Notes: generated by a model from the sequence alone, not told the origin. DNA of 37,178 nucleotides from Bacillota bacterium (GCA_023389255.1 JAEWER010000015.1:1-37178); one strand, 5' to 3'. Positions 25,618-35,320 are shown, numbered from the stretch's first letter. Numbers and translations are program-made.

Positions 25618-27189
25618 ATGAGTGACGTCATTCTCGAAATGAAAAATATTGTCAAGACATTCCCAGGAGTCAAGGCATTAGATAATGTACAGCTTACCTT
25701 ACGCAAAGGCACGGTTCATGCGCTAATGGGTGAGAATGGTGCAGGAAAATCAACCTTGATGAAATGCCTGTACGGTATCTACCACAAAGATTCAGGCGAG
25801 ATTATCTTAGATGGTCAAGAGGTGAATTTTAAGAGTTCCAAAGAGGCTCTAGATCATGGTATTGCCATGATTCACCAAGAGTTGCAACCTATTCCTCATA
25901 TGACCATAGGTGAGAATATTTATTTGGGTGATTACCCTCTTAAAGGTTTTTTGGTTGATCATGCCAAAATGAATAAAGATGCCGAAGAGTACCTACATCG
26001 AGTTGGTATAAATTTGCCAGCTCATACCAAATTAGGCGAATTGACAATTTCACAGCAACAATCAGTTGAGATTGCTAAGGCAATTTCGCACCATGCCAAG
26101 ATTGTTATCATGGATGAGCCCACATCTTCGCTCACAGCAGCCGAAGTAGACAAGCTCTTCCAAATTATTCGTGATCTTTGCGCTGAGGGTGTTGCTGTTA
26201 TCTATATTTCACACAAGATGGTTGAGATCAAAGAGATCGCTGATGATGTTACTATCATGCGCGATGGTCAATACATTGGTACTTATGATGCTAAAACCAT
26301 CAGCACGGATCAGATTATCAATTACATGGTAGGACGTGAATTGACTAATCTGTTCCCAGAACATAGCAGCTATGCCACAGATGAAGTGGTGTTAGAAGTT
26401 AATAACTTTACTTCGCCGTCCATTCTGTCCTTTAAGGATTGCTCTTTCCAATTAAGGAAAGGCGAGATTTTAGGTATTGGTGGTCTGGTTGGTGCTCAAC
26501 GTACCGAGTTGATGGAAGCAATCTACGGTTTGCGGGACAGTCTGAAGGGCAAGGAAATTAAGGTGCATGGCAAGCCGGTGACAATTAACAGACCGCGCGA
26601 TGCCATCAAGAGTGGTATAGCTCTCATTACTGAGGATAGACGTGGTTCTGGTATTTTTGGTGTTCTCAGCGTAGCTGACAATGTAGCCATTTCCTCAGTT
26701 GATAACTATGTGAGCAAAGTGGGATTATTGAATTTGAAAGCCATAGGTGAAGTGGTGGACGAGAGTATTAAAGCTCTGCGCATCAAGACACCTAATCAAA
26801 AAACACAGATTCAGAACCTATCTGGTGGTAATCAGCAAAAAGTTATTTTGTCACGTTGGTTAGCGAATAGTCCGGATATTCTTATTTTGGACGAACCTAC
26901 GCGTGGTATCGATGTTGGTGCCAAGTACGAAATTTACGAAATTATTCTCAACTTAGCTAAACAGGGTAAGTCAATTATCATGATCACTTCTGAAATGGCT
27001 GAGTTGTTGGGTATGTCAGATCGTATCATGGTGATGTGTGAGGGACGTATTTCGGGTTTCTTAGATGTACACGAAGCAACCCAAGAAAACGTGATGAAGC
27101 TGGCTACTCAGTTTATCAATAAGACTTCTGCTAAAACTGCAGTTGAACTCGAAGAAGAAAAGCTTGAAGAGGTGTCACATGCTGGATAA
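25618..27189 (+). CDS. mglA: Sugar ABC transporter ATPase, MglA/RbsA type
   Basis: This 523-residue duplicated ATPase powers sugar uptake. The N-terminal half has an intact Walker A (GENGAGKST, 38-46), Q-loop IHQELQP and Walker B VIMDEPTSSL. The C-terminal half has the degenerate Walker A GGLVGAQRTEL typical of this family, then LSGGNQQKV and LILDEPTRGIDVG. Length is usual (about 500) with an acidic C-terminal extension. The 3' end overlaps the permease gene by 11 bases. Partner proteins on both sides define the galactose/glucose system. Confidence 0.95.
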   Translation: MSDVILEMKNIVKTFPGVKALDNVQLTLRKGTVHALMGENGAGKSTLMKCLYGIYHKDSGEIILDGQEVNFKSSKEALDHGIAMIHQELQPIPHMTIGENIYLGDYPLKGFLVDHAKMNKDAEEYLHRVGINLPAHTKLGELTISQQQSVEIAKAISHHAKIVIMDEPTSSLTAAEVDKLFQIIRDLCAEGVAVIYISHKMVEIKEIADDVTIMRDGQYIGTYDAKTISTDQIINYMVGRELTNLFPEHSSYATDEVVLEVNNFTSPSILSFKDCSFQLRKGEILGIGGLVGAQRTELMEAIYGLRDSLKGKEIKVHGKPVTINRPRDAIKSGIALITEDRRGSGIFGVLSVADNVAISSVDNYVSKVGLLNLKAIGEVVDESIKALRIKTPNQKTQIQNLSGGNQQKVILSRWLANSPDILILDEPTRGIDVGAKYEIYEIILNLAKQGKSIIMITSEMAELLGMSDRIMVMCEGRISGFLDVHEATQENVMKLATQFINKTSAKTAVELEEEKLEEVSHAG

Positions 27190-28201
27190 AAAACAGATTG
27201 CAGAGCAGAGAAGTGCTCTCAAGATCAAAAACTGGCTGATCCAAAATGCGTTAGTGGTGGTCATCTTGTTGATGGTTGTCTACACAGCAATTTCAGCTCC
27301 AAACTTTGCATCATTTTCTAACTTGCTGAATATTTTACAAAACGTTTCAGTGCGTTTCATTATCGCCTTGGGTGTATCGGGTTGTTTGATAATCCGTGGT
27401 ACAGACTTATCTGCTGGTCGTATGGTTGGTATGGCAGCTGTTTTGACTGGATTATTGATTCAACGTGCAGATGCTCCTAATGTGTTGTATGAGGAGCTCG
27501 CTGGTTCGCCAATTTTAGTTGCTTTAGTTGCGGCAATAGTTTTAGGTTTGATTTTTGGTTTAATTAACGGCTTGATCGTGTCCTTTTTAAACGTTCCAGC
27601 CTTTATTGCTACTTTGGGTACGCAGATTACGATTTACGGTCTTAATCAGTTATTATCCAGGAACCAACCTATTGGTGCGTTCCAACCTAGCTTCACCAGC
27701 TTCGGTATCGGTGGTATTAATTTGGGTCCAATGATGATTCCCTATGTGTTCTTTGTAGCGTTGTTTGTGGGTGTCGTTATTCATGTACTCTACAAATACA
27801 CACGTTATGGTAAGTACATGTATGCCATCGGTGGTAACGAAGTAGCAGCAGAAGTATCTGGTGTTAATACTAGAAGATCTAAAATTAAAATCTTTACCTT
27901 AGCAGGTATCCTATACGGTCTGGCTGGCTTCTTGTTAACAGCTAAGACAGGTTCAGCTGCTGTATCTGCTGGTACTGGTTACGAGCTAGAAGCAATCGCA
28001 GCTTCAACCATCGGTGGTGTTTCAGTTGCTGGTGGTGTGGGTACTGTGCCTGGTATCTTGCTCGGTGTTTTGATCTTTGAAATGTTGAAAGTTTGCTTGC
28101 AATTCTTAGGTATCACTCCGGAAATGACTTTCGTCTTCCAAGGTTGTGTTATCGTGGTTGCTGTTGCTTTCGATATCCAAAAGACCATGCGTCGCAAATA
28201 A
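27179..28201 (+). CDS. mglC: Sugar ABC transporter permease, MglC/RbsC type
   Basis: This 340-residue inner-membrane permease has about eight to ten hydrophobic helices. I chose ATG 27179, preceded by AGAGG at 27168-27172, over an in-frame ATG at 27143 that would run 47 bases into the ATPase gene and lacks a ribosome-binding site. The coupling segment ELEAIAASTIGGVSVAGGVG (about 276-295) is the family hallmark, and RGTDLSAGR occurs near 70-78. A strong terminator follows, closing the transporter operon. Confidence 0.94.
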   Translation: MLDKKQIAEQRSALKIKNWLIQNALVVVILLMVVYTAISAPNFASFSNLLNILQNVSVRFIIALGVSGCLIIRGTDLSAGRMVGMAAVLTGLLIQRADAPNVLYEELAGSPILVALVAAIVLGLIFGLINGLIVSFLNVPAFIATLGTQITIYGLNQLLSRNQPIGAFQPSFTSFGIGGINLGPMMIPYVFFVALFVGVVIHVLYKYTRYGKYMYAIGGNEVAAEVSGVNTRRSKIKIFTLAGILYGLAGFLLTAKTGSAAVSAGTGYELEAIAASTIGGVSVAGGVGTVPGILLGVLIFEMLKVCLQFLGITPEMTFVFQGCVIVVAVAFDIQKTMRRK

Positions 28202-28228
28202 CAGAGAAGCGACTAATGTTGGTAAAAT

Positions 28229-28256
28229 AATAGCGACCGCAATGGTCGCTATTTTT
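28229..28256 (+). terminator. Rho-independent terminator of the sugar transporter operon
   Basis: The 10-bp stem 28229-28238 with 28244-28253 (loop GCAAT) runs into five T's. It lies between the permease and the ROK kinase gene, so the kinase may be expressed separately or by read-through. Confidence 0.93.
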
Positions 28257-28273
28257 CTAGTTGAGGATAGATT

Positions 28274-29269
28274 ATGAACTACTACCTAGGTGTCGATGTG
28301 GGAGGCACCAATATTAAATGTGGCATCACGAATGAATGTGGTGAAATATTGTGCAAACAATCGATTAAAACCGAAGCCGAAACCTTAACTGGTCAAGAGA
28401 TCATCAGCAATATCAATCAGCTCATCACCGATATTTGTGCTGAATATCAACAGAAAGAAGAAAGCTTTTCTTTGGCAGATGTTAAAGCTATTGGTGTTGG
28501 TTCGCCGGGTACGGTTGATAATGAGACAGGTGCTTTAATTTTTGCTGGCAATCTTTACGCTGAAAATTGGAATTATCGTGAATTGATTAAGGCTCAACAT
28601 CAAGTGCCAGTCTATGTAGTAAACGATGCAAATGCAGCCGCTTTGGCAGAGAGCAGATTGGGCGTAGCCAAGGGCACACAATCTTCGATCACGATCACAC
28701 TGGGTACTGGTGTAGGCGGTGGCGTTATTATCGACGATCGTGTTTTTTCTGGGTTTAATGGTGCTGGTTCAGAATTAGGCCATGCCGTTATCGTTTTGGA
28801 TGGGATTCCCTGTACATGTGGGCGTAAAGGTTGTTTTGAACGCTATGCTTCAGCTACAGCATTAATCCAACAAACGAAGCAAGCAATGCAAGATAACCCT
28901 AATTCCAGTATGCACCAATGGGTAAAAAACAATAATGGTGCAGTGAGTGGCAGAACTGCTTTCGAAGCGATGAAAGCAGGAGATAAGGCTGGCAGAGAAG
29001 TTGTGGAGCAATATGTGCACTATCTAGCAGAAGGTATAGCTAACTTTATCAATTGCTTTATGCCGGAAATGATTATTATCGGTGGCGGTGTAAGTAACGA
29101 GGGTGAATACTTCTTGCGGATGATAGAGCAAAAAGCGCTAGCGAATAGCTTCTTGTTTGAGGGTGTGAAAAAAACACGCTTTGCCATTGCAGGCTTAGGT
29201 AACGATGCAGGTATTTCTGGTGCCGCTTTATATGCAAAAGACTGTTTGAGCGATGGAGTGCAAGGCTAA
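28274..29269 (+). CDS. ROK-family sugar kinase (glucokinase-like)
   Basis: This 331-residue cytosolic kinase likely phosphorylates the sugar imported by the preceding ABC transporter. ATP-binding DVGGTNIK lies at 8-15. VNDANAAALAE has the catalytic D118. The zinc site is complete: H170 and the CxCGxxGC set C180, C182, C187. GTGVGGG follows the family pattern. Length is normal for bacterial ROK glucokinases (about 310-330). No N-terminal helix-turn-helix is present, so it is a kinase rather than a ROK repressor. Its stop overlaps truA by one base (TAATG). Glucose is the default substrate by family; a galactose or N-acyl sugar substrate cannot be excluded. Confidence 0.92.
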   Translation: MNYYLGVDVGGTNIKCGITNECGEILCKQSIKTEAETLTGQEIISNINQLITDICAEYQQKEESFSLADVKAIGVGSPGTVDNETGALIFAGNLYAENWNYRELIKAQHQVPVYVVNDANAAALAESRLGVAKGTQSSITITLGTGVGGGVIIDDRVFSGFNGAGSELGHAVIVLDGIPCTCGRKGCFERYASATALIQQTKQAMQDNPNSSMHQWVKNNNGAVSGRTAFEAMKAGDKAGREVVEQYVHYLAEGIANFINCFMPEMIIIGGGVSNEGEYFLRMIEQKALANSFLFEGVKKTRFAIAGLGNDAGISGAALYAKDCLSDGVQG

Positions 29270-30069
29270 TGCAAAATCTGGCTCTGCTCACAGAGTATGA
29301 TGGTGGCTGTTTTCATGGCTGGCAACAGCAGGCGAAAGATAGATCTGTACAAGAAACTTTGCAACACGCCTGGTACAAGCTAACAGGTGAAGACGTTAAA
29401 TTAACAGGTTCATCTCGTACAGATGCGGGTGTGCATGCTTTAGGGCATGTAGCTAATTTTTTTAGTTCTGCGCGTATCCCCCTAGACAAAGTACCACTTG
29501 CAATCAATACCCAGTTACCAGCAGGAGTCGCCGTGCGAATGTGTGTGGGTGTAGAGAATGCGTTTAATGCCAGATTTCATGCCTGTGGCAAACGTTATAG
29601 TTACCACATTGCCAATTCACGGATTAGACCTGCGCTGAAACGTTCTTATCAAGCACATGTGCCGAGTAAATTAGACTTAGAAGCGATGAAGCAGGCTAGC
29701 CAAGCATTGCTAGGCGAACATGATTTCACCGCCTTGATGGATCAAGGATCAGTTATCAGAGACCCCAAGCGTACTCTCTTTGCCTGTTATGTAAGGCAAA
29801 GGAAGCAGGAAGAAATAGTTATTACAGTTATTGGGGATGGCTTTTTGTATCACATGGTGCGCATTATAGCTGGCACCTTGGTAGCTGTGGGTGAGGGTAA
29901 GATCAAAGCGAATGAAATTGAGCAGTTAATCGCTAATCAAGATCGCACTTTGCTTGGCAAAACTATGCCAGCGCAAGGACTATTTTTAGAAAAGGTATAC
30001 TACAACACAGGTCTGTTTGGTGCAGACAGCAAAGTAGAGATGATGAACGAAGCTAGAGCTTTAAGTTGA
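29269..30069 (+). CDS. truA: tRNA pseudouridine(38-40) synthase TruA
   Basis: This 266-residue enzyme isomerises uridines 38-40 in the tRNA anticodon stem-loop. The start EYDGGCFHGWQ, the catalytic segment SSRTDAGVHA with D52, the KRYSYHI stretch and GDGFLYHMVR are typical. Length is near the usual 245-270 residues. It begins at the last base of the ROK gene stop codon (TAATG), so translation is probably coupled. Its usual neighbours ecfT upstream and rplM-rpsI downstream are replaced by a ROK kinase and pncB. Confidence 0.96.
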   Translation: MQNLALLTEYDGGCFHGWQQQAKDRSVQETLQHAWYKLTGEDVKLTGSSRTDAGVHALGHVANFFSSARIPLDKVPLAINTQLPAGVAVRMCVGVENAFNARFHACGKRYSYHIANSRIRPALKRSYQAHVPSKLDLEAMKQASQALLGEHDFTALMDQGSVIRDPKRTLFACYVRQRKQEEIVITVIGDGFLYHMVRIIAGTLVAVGEGKIKANEIEQLIANQDRTLLGKTMPAQGLFLEKVYYNTGLFGADSKVEMMNEARALS

Positions 30070-30090
30070 GCCTAGCTAGAAAGAGGAACT

Positions 30091-31578
30091 ATGCAATCCA
30101 AGCAAGAGCAAACAAGCCTAGAGCAAAAAAGAGCTATCTGGAATCGCATTACCAACATGACGATGTTGACTGATTTCTATGAGCTAACAATGTCCAATGG
30201 CTTTTTAGAACAAGGCAAAGCAGAAGCTAAGGCATGTTTTGATCTCTTCTTCCGTGACGTACCAGAAAAAGGTGGTTATGCCATTATGGCAGGCGTTGAA
30301 CAGCTGATTGACTACCTCGAAAATCTTAAATTTAGTGAAGCTGATATTGCTTATTTACAGCAGTTTAATTTTGCTCCTGAATTCTACGAGTTCTTGCGTA
30401 ATTTTCGCTTTAGTTGTGATGTTTGGGCGGTGCCAGAGGGCATGCCAATTTTCCCGGGTGAGCCCATTGTGCGTGTGATCGGTCCGCTCATTCAAGCACA
30501 AATGATCGAAACCATGCTTTTACTCACCATCAATCACCAAAGTTTAATTGCTACCAAATCAGCGCGTATAGTAAGTGCAGCCAAGGGACGCTCGGTCATG
30601 GAGTTTGGGGCCAGAAGAGCACAAGGCTATGATGCATCAGTTTTAGGTGCCAGAGCTGCCTATATTGCAGGCGTTAGCGGCACTTCCTGTACGATGGCAA
30701 GTCGTATGTTTGGTATACCAGCGCTAGGAACTATGGCACATAGTTGGATTCAATCTTTTGCCGATGAATATGAAGCCTTTAAAGCATATGCAGAAATTTA
30801 TCCAGATAATTGTCAGCTATTAGTTGATACCTACGATACCCTACGCAGTGGTATCCCCAATGCTATCAAAGTTGCGAAAGAAGTTTTATTACCACAAGGT
30901 AAACGTCTGGAAGCCATTCGTATCGATTCTGGTGATTTAGCTTATCTGACAATAAAAGCAAGACAAATGCTAGATAATGCTGGTTTAACAGATTGCCAAA
31001 TCACGGTATCCAATTCGATCGACGAACATTTAATTCGCGATCTGCTCGATCAAGGAGCTCAAATTGATAATTTTGGGGTGGGTGAGCGCCTGATTACCTC
31101 CAAAGCAGAACCAGTATTTGGTGGTGTCTATAAATTGAGTGCGATTGAATTAGACGGCGAAATGACCCCACGCATGAAAATTTCTGAAAATCCCGAGAAA
31201 ATTACTAATCCGGGTATTAAACAAATCTGGCGCTTGTACGACAAAGATACAGATTTTGCGCTAGCGGATGTCTTGACTTTAGAGCATGAAACAATCGATG
31301 ACAGTAAGCCTCTAGAAATCTTTGATCCCAACCATACATGGAAACGTAAAACGCTGGAAAATTTCCGTGCCGAACGTATCTTGCAACAAATCTATCGCTC
31401 GGGCACATTAATATATAAATTACCAACCTTGGATGAGGTACGCAGTTTCTGTGAACAACAACTAGGAACACTGTGGGATTCAATTAAGCGTCATGAAAAT
31501 CCGCAGAACTACTATGTAGATTTATCCCAGGAATTGTGGGATCTCAAACATCAGATGTTAAACTTGCAACGCAAGTAG
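30091..31578 (+). CDS. pncB: Nicotinate phosphoribosyltransferase
   Basis: This 495-residue enzyme makes nicotinate mononucleotide from nicotinate and PRPP in the NAD salvage pathway. TDFYELTM near the start, EFGARRAQGYDAS, and GTMAHSW with the phospho-accepting H217 are family marks; RIDSGDLAYL and FGVGERLITS also fit. Length matches the long bacterial form. It lies 21 bases after truA with GAGG-type ribosome-binding bases, in the same run of genes. Confidence 0.96.
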   Translation: MQSKQEQTSLEQKRAIWNRITNMTMLTDFYELTMSNGFLEQGKAEAKACFDLFFRDVPEKGGYAIMAGVEQLIDYLENLKFSEADIAYLQQFNFAPEFYEFLRNFRFSCDVWAVPEGMPIFPGEPIVRVIGPLIQAQMIETMLLLTINHQSLIATKSARIVSAAKGRSVMEFGARRAQGYDASVLGARAAYIAGVSGTSCTMASRMFGIPALGTMAHSWIQSFADEYEAFKAYAEIYPDNCQLLVDTYDTLRSGIPNAIKVAKEVLLPQGKRLEAIRIDSGDLAYLTIKARQMLDNAGLTDCQITVSNSIDEHLIRDLLDQGAQIDNFGVGERLITSKAEPVFGGVYKLSAIELDGEMTPRMKISENPEKITNPGIKQIWRLYDKDTDFALADVLTLEHETIDDSKPLEIFDPNHTWKRKTLENFRAERILQQIYRSGTLIYKLPTLDEVRSFCEQQLGTLWDSIKRHENPQNYYVDLSQELWDLKHQMLNLQRK

Positions 31579-31594
31579 CCCCAAAGGAGTTCTT

Positions 31595-32170
31595 ATGAGC
31601 AAAAAAACAATGATTCTCTTAGCCAATGGTTACGAAGAAGTCGAAGCCTTAGCAGTAGTAGACGTTTTACGTAGAGCCAATTTAGCAATTGATATGGTTT
31701 CAATTACAGGCAAGTTAGAAACTGTTGGTGATCACAATATTGTTATTAAAGCAGACAAACTGTTTGAAGATATTGATGAAGCAGAGTACACCATGGTGGT
31801 TTTACCAGGTGGTTTACCAGGTTCACAAGCACTGACCAAGCATGAAGGTGTGCAAGCCTTATTAAAGAGATTTGCTAGCGAGCACAAGTATATCGCAGCG
31901 ATCTGTGCGGCTCCCTTAGCACTACACGAAGCAGGCATCATGCAAAATCGCAAGGGCACAGGCTATCCTGCCTGCTGTGCACCTGCTTATGGCGATAGTT
32001 TCCAAGAAAATATGGTCTATCAAGATGACAATATCATCACAGGTCAGGGTCCAGCTGTATCTCTATACTTTGCTTTCAAATTAGCCGAAGTGTTATCTGA
32101 TGAAGCAACTGTTCAGGCAGTAAAAGAAGGCATGTTAGTACCCACCGTAGAGGCTCAGTTACAGAAATAA
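31595..32170 (+). CDS. DJ-1/PfpI family protein
   Basis: This 191-residue single-domain protein of the DJ-1 clade has the redox-sensitive nucleophile C104 in AAICAAPLAL and the conserved glutamate E17 in NGYEEVEAL, matching Glu18 of human DJ-1. Members act as glyoxalase III or deglycase-like enzymes, or in stress response; ThiJ/YajL proteins are the closest bacterial counterparts. AAAGGAG lies eight bases upstream of the start. Placed between pncB and a metal transporter, its context gives no specific role. Confidence 0.9.
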   Translation: MSKKTMILLANGYEEVEALAVVDVLRRANLAIDMVSITGKLETVGDHNIVIKADKLFEDIDEAEYTMVVLPGGLPGSQALTKHEGVQALLKRFASEHKYIAAICAAPLALHEAGIMQNRKGTGYPACCAPAYGDSFQENMVYQDDNIITGQGPAVSLYFAFKLAEVLSDEATVQAVKEGMLVPTVEAQLQK

Positions 32171-32178
32171 ACTTAAAC

Positions 32179-33369
32179 ATGTCTTTTCAATCTGATCTAA
32201 CTCAATCAGTTACCAAGCGAAAAAAACTAGGCGAACAAGTCGCATATGCAGGCTTGTTCGCCAACTTTATTTTGGTATGCCTCAAATTAGGTGTGGGCAT
32301 TGTCAGCCACAGTATGACGTTGCTCGCCGATGCCGTAAATAATTTGAGCGATTTTTTTAGTGCCATTGTAACTTTATGGGGTTTTCATATCGCAGCAAGA
32401 CCAGCCGATAAACAACATCCTTTTGGGCATGCACGCTTTGAATATTTGAGTTCAGCTCTAATCGCAGTTTTTATTTTATGGCTCGGAGGACAGCTCGCCT
32501 TTCAATCTTTGAAACATATTTATTTAGGCGATCATATAGCAACATTTAATCGTTTCAGTCTTTACGTAATGGGTGTGTCAGTAGTGCTAAAAACGGTACT
32601 TTGCTTTATCCAAAAACGAGCACAAAAAAAGATCAATTCACTGTTACTTGAAGCAGCCATAAAAGATAGCATTAGTGATATTATTCTCAGTCTCGCTTTG
32701 CTCGGTGCTATTGTGCTAGATATGACAATGGGATGGCGCATAGATAATTATGTCGGACTACTAGTCAGTCTCTTGATTATTCATGCTGGCTACAGTGTAC
32801 TAAAAAGAACTTTTGATATTTTGCTGGGCAATAAAGTGCCACAAGCATTGCGCAAGGCAATCCGTGAATACGTGCTCAGTTTTAAGGGGGTCTTGGGTGT
32901 ACATGACTTGATAGTCCACAACTACGGACCAGGCCAGTGTTTTGCCTCGATTCACGTAGAGATAGATGCCAAGTCAGATTTGCTGAGTAGCCATCAACTA
33001 ATCGATACTATCGAGCGTAGTATCCTGCACAAACATAATGTTAGATTGCTAATTCACATCGATCCGATGATCGTAGATGATCCGCTCACAGCTGAACTTG
33101 AAGCTAAGACTAAAGCAGTATGTCAGAAGATACACAACAAATGTTTTGTGCACGAGTTTAGAAGAAGTAGTCAAGGTGAATATCAGTGTTTGATTTTCGA
33201 TTTAGCAGTTCCCGATGATTGTAAGCTCAGCAATACAGAATTGCGCGAAGTAATTCAGACTCAGCTATGTGAGCAAGGTGCTAAGATAAAGACGTTTATT
33301 ACCATAGATAGACACTATGCCAGTGATCCCGTGCGTGTGGCAGAAGTTTTAGAGAGGGAGAACATATGA
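32179..33369 (+). CDS. Cation diffusion facilitator family metal exporter
   Basis: This 396-residue membrane transporter exports divalent metal by proton exchange. Six hydrophobic helices fill about 22-210, and a cytoplasmic ferredoxin-like domain follows, with an unusually long C-terminal extension (about 290-396). The transport site pairs N54xxxD58 in helix 2 (DAVNNLSD) with D163xxxD167 in helix 5 (DSISD). An Asn plus three Asp is the pattern of manganese-type members rather than the His-containing zinc exporters, so manganese is my best guess. The start follows the previous stop by eight bases with no clear ribosome-binding site, and the end overlaps the asparaginase start by four bases. 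Confidence 0.9.
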   Translation: MSFQSDLTQSVTKRKKLGEQVAYAGLFANFILVCLKLGVGIVSHSMTLLADAVNNLSDFFSAIVTLWGFHIAARPADKQHPFGHARFEYLSSALIAVFILWLGGQLAFQSLKHIYLGDHIATFNRFSLYVMGVSVVLKTVLCFIQKRAQKKINSLLLEAAIKDSISDIILSLALLGAIVLDMTMGWRIDNYVGLLVSLLIIHAGYSVLKRTFDILLGNKVPQALRKAIREYVLSFKGVLGVHDLIVHNYGPGQCFASIHVEIDAKSDLLSSHQLIDTIERSILHKHNVRLLIHIDPMIVDDPLTAELEAKTKAVCQKIHNKCFVHEFRRSSQGEYQCLIFDLAVPDDCKLSNTELREVIQTQLCEQGAKIKTFITIDRHYASDPVRVAEVLERENI

Positions 33370-34364
33370 AAAAAGTGATGATACTAGCGACCGGAGGCAC
33401 CATCGCCAGCGTGCATACCGACAAAGGTTATGTGCCAGGTATTTCTGGTCAAGAGCTGATTTCTTTGATCCCTCAGCTTCAGGGAATGTGCCAAGTGGAA
33501 GCTAGGCAGCTGATGAATATTGATAGCTCTGACATGCAAGTTGCTGATTGGCGCACAATTGCAAGAGCAGTTTTAAGCGAAGCCAAACGTTATGACGGCA
33601 TTGTGATTACACATGGTACAGATACTATGTGCTACACAGCAGCTGCGCTTTCTTTCATGCTCGGTAAGTTGGACGTGCCTGTTGTCTTAACTGGCGCTCA
33701 AACCCCTGTCAGTGAAAAAGACAGTGATGGACCAGCCAATTTACTAGCAGCGGTAGCTGTAGCAATCAGTGAACTACGTGGTGTGATGGTTGTTTTCAAC
33801 AACAAAATCATTCATGGCCCCAGAGCTTTTAAGATGTATGCTAAGAATGCAGATGCCTATGTATCACGTAATTTCCCTTATCTAGGCAGAGTAAATGCGA
33901 ATTTACAATTAGAGATTGAGCACCGCGCACAACCGATGAAACAGGATATAGAATTTCATACAGGTTTGTGTGAAGATGTGATGCTGATCAAGATGACACC
34001 AGCAACCAGCCCATCCGTTCTCGATTATGTAGCTCAGGCAGGTTATCGTGGGGTTGTGATTGAGGGCTATGGCACTGGCGGTATTTCTAATCTCAGCCGT
34101 GGCATGTTAGATGGCATCAAATACTTGACACAAAACAAGCGCATACCTGTAGTAATGATCTCCCAGTGCCCCTACGACGGCGTTAATATGGCAGTTTATG
34201 GTGTGGGTGAACAAGCCAGATCTGTCGGAGTTATTTCGGGTAATGATATGACCACCGAAGCTTGTGTCGTTAAGCTGATGTGGGTGTTAGGTCAAGAGCT
34301 AGAATTAGCGCAGATTGAGCGTATGATGCAAACAAATTACTGTGACGAAATCACAGTTGATTAA
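33366..34364 (+). CDS. ansA: Type I L-asparaginase
   Basis: This 332-residue cytosolic asparaginase hydrolyses asparagine to aspartate and ammonia. The nucleophile T12 in ATGGTIAS and the second triad segment HGTDTM with T85 and D86 are present; LTGAQ and the conserved lysine region near PVSEKDSDGPAN follow. No signal peptide is seen, favouring the cytoplasmic type I enzyme. The start overlaps the preceding transporter stop (ATGA). A related use as the glutaminase-type GatD subunit is unlikely because no gatE is nearby. Confidence 0.93.
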   Translation: MKKVMILATGGTIASVHTDKGYVPGISGQELISLIPQLQGMCQVEARQLMNIDSSDMQVADWRTIARAVLSEAKRYDGIVITHGTDTMCYTAAALSFMLGKLDVPVVLTGAQTPVSEKDSDGPANLLAAVAVAISELRGVMVVFNNKIIHGPRAFKMYAKNADAYVSRNFPYLGRVNANLQLEIEHRAQPMKQDIEFHTGLCEDVMLIKMTPATSPSVLDYVAQAGYRGVVIEGYGTGGISNLSRGMLDGIKYLTQNKRIPVVMISQCPYDGVNMAVYGVGEQARSVGVISGNDMTTEACVVKLMWVLGQELELAQIERMMQTNYCDEITVD

Positions 34365-34413
34365 GTATAGTTAATAACTAGTTTTTCGCTTAGAAGAGAA
34401 GCAAGGAGGAAGT

Positions 34414-34848
34414 ATGAAAATTGCAATTGGTGCAGATCATGGTGGTTTTGAGCTCAAAGCGGAGCTTTGTGAACGCTTAAAGAAGTTAGGCCATGAAGTA
34501 GGCGATTTAGGTACTCATACCAAAGAATCCTGTGACTATCCTGATATCGCAGTTGAGCTGTCGCACAAGGTGGTAGCTGGTGAGTATGAGTGTGGCATTT
34601 TAATTTGTGGTACAGGTATTGGTGTATCAATGGCCGCTAACAAGGTGCCAGGTATTAGAGCAGCTCTTTGTGCTGATTGTTTCTCAGCTCGCATGGCACG
34701 TGAACATAACGATGCTAATGTTATCACTTTAGGTGCTCGCACTTTAGGCAATGAGCTAGCCTTTGAGATTGTACAAGCATATTTGAATGCAAGTTTTTTA
34801 GGCGATAAGCATGCCCGTCGTGTTGGCAAAATTAATAGGATTTGTTAA
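34414..34848 (+). CDS. rpiB: Ribose-5-phosphate isomerase B
   Basis: This 144-residue enzyme interconverts ribose 5-phosphate and ribulose 5-phosphate. The GADHGG start with D8 and H9, the DYPD segment and GILICGTGIG with catalytic C65 are complete, as is AREHNDANV. The strong AAGGAGGA site at 34403-34410 sets the start. A LacB-type galactose-6-phosphate isomerase subunit has a similar fold, but the single gene and motif set favour RpiB. The stop codon shares one base with the dtd start. Confidence 0.95.
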   Translation: MKIAIGADHGGFELKAELCERLKKLGHEVGDLGTHTKESCDYPDIAVELSHKVVAGEYECGILICGTGIGVSMAANKVPGIRAALCADCFSARMAREHNDANVITLGARTLGNELAFEIVQAYLNASFLGDKHARRVGKINRIC

Positions 34849-35306
34849 TGAGAGCTTTAATTCAAAGAGTAAATCATGCTAGTGTCAGTGTTGAGGGAGA
34901 GATAAAATCTCAAATTAAACAGGGACTTCTCATTTTCTTAGGTGTTTCTAATAGTGATACAGAGAAAGAAGCAGAGTTGCTCTGGCGTAAAATTAGCAAG
35001 CTACGTATTTTTGATGACGAAAACGGCAAAACAAATCTCAGCATGCATGAAGTAGGCGGTGAAGTTTTAATTGTTTCTCAATTCACACTGATGGGCAATT
35101 GCAGAAAAGGCAACAGACCTAGTTTTATTGATGCTGGTAGCCCAGCCGAAGCCAACCAACTATATGAATACTTTGTTGAGATAGCGAAACGAGATGAATT
35201 TCCAGTAAAAACAGGATGTTTTCAGACCTATATGCATATAGATTTACAAAATGATGGGCCGTTTACTCTATGGTTAGATACAAACGAACTGACTGCTAAA
35301 AAGTAA
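34848..35306 (+). CDS. dtd: D-aminoacyl-tRNA deacylase
   Basis: This 152-residue enzyme removes D-amino acids, and glycine from mischarged tRNA-Ala, by an RNA-based mechanism. I start it at ATG 34848, giving the canonical MRALIQRV; a TTG six bases earlier is in frame but not needed. SQFTLMGNCRKGNRPSF and the Gly-Pro motif NDGPFT are the two active-site segments. TAATG overlap with rpiB suggests coupled translation. A tRNA-Ala gene follows about 80 bases later, a fitting neighbour though probably by chance. Confidence 0.95.
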   Translation: MRALIQRVNHASVSVEGEIKSQIKQGLLIFLGVSNSDTEKEAELLWRKISKLRIFDDENGKTNLSMHEVGGEVLIVSQFTLMGNCRKGNRPSFIDAGSPAEANQLYEYFVEIAKRDEFPVKTGCFQTYMHIDLQNDGPFTLWLDTNELTAKK

Positions 35307-35320
35307 TTTTATTTTGTAGC

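Noticed and set aside
27143..27178. ATG 27143 as the permease start
   Set aside because: No ribosome-binding site precedes it and it would lengthen the overlap; AGAGG fits ATG 27179.
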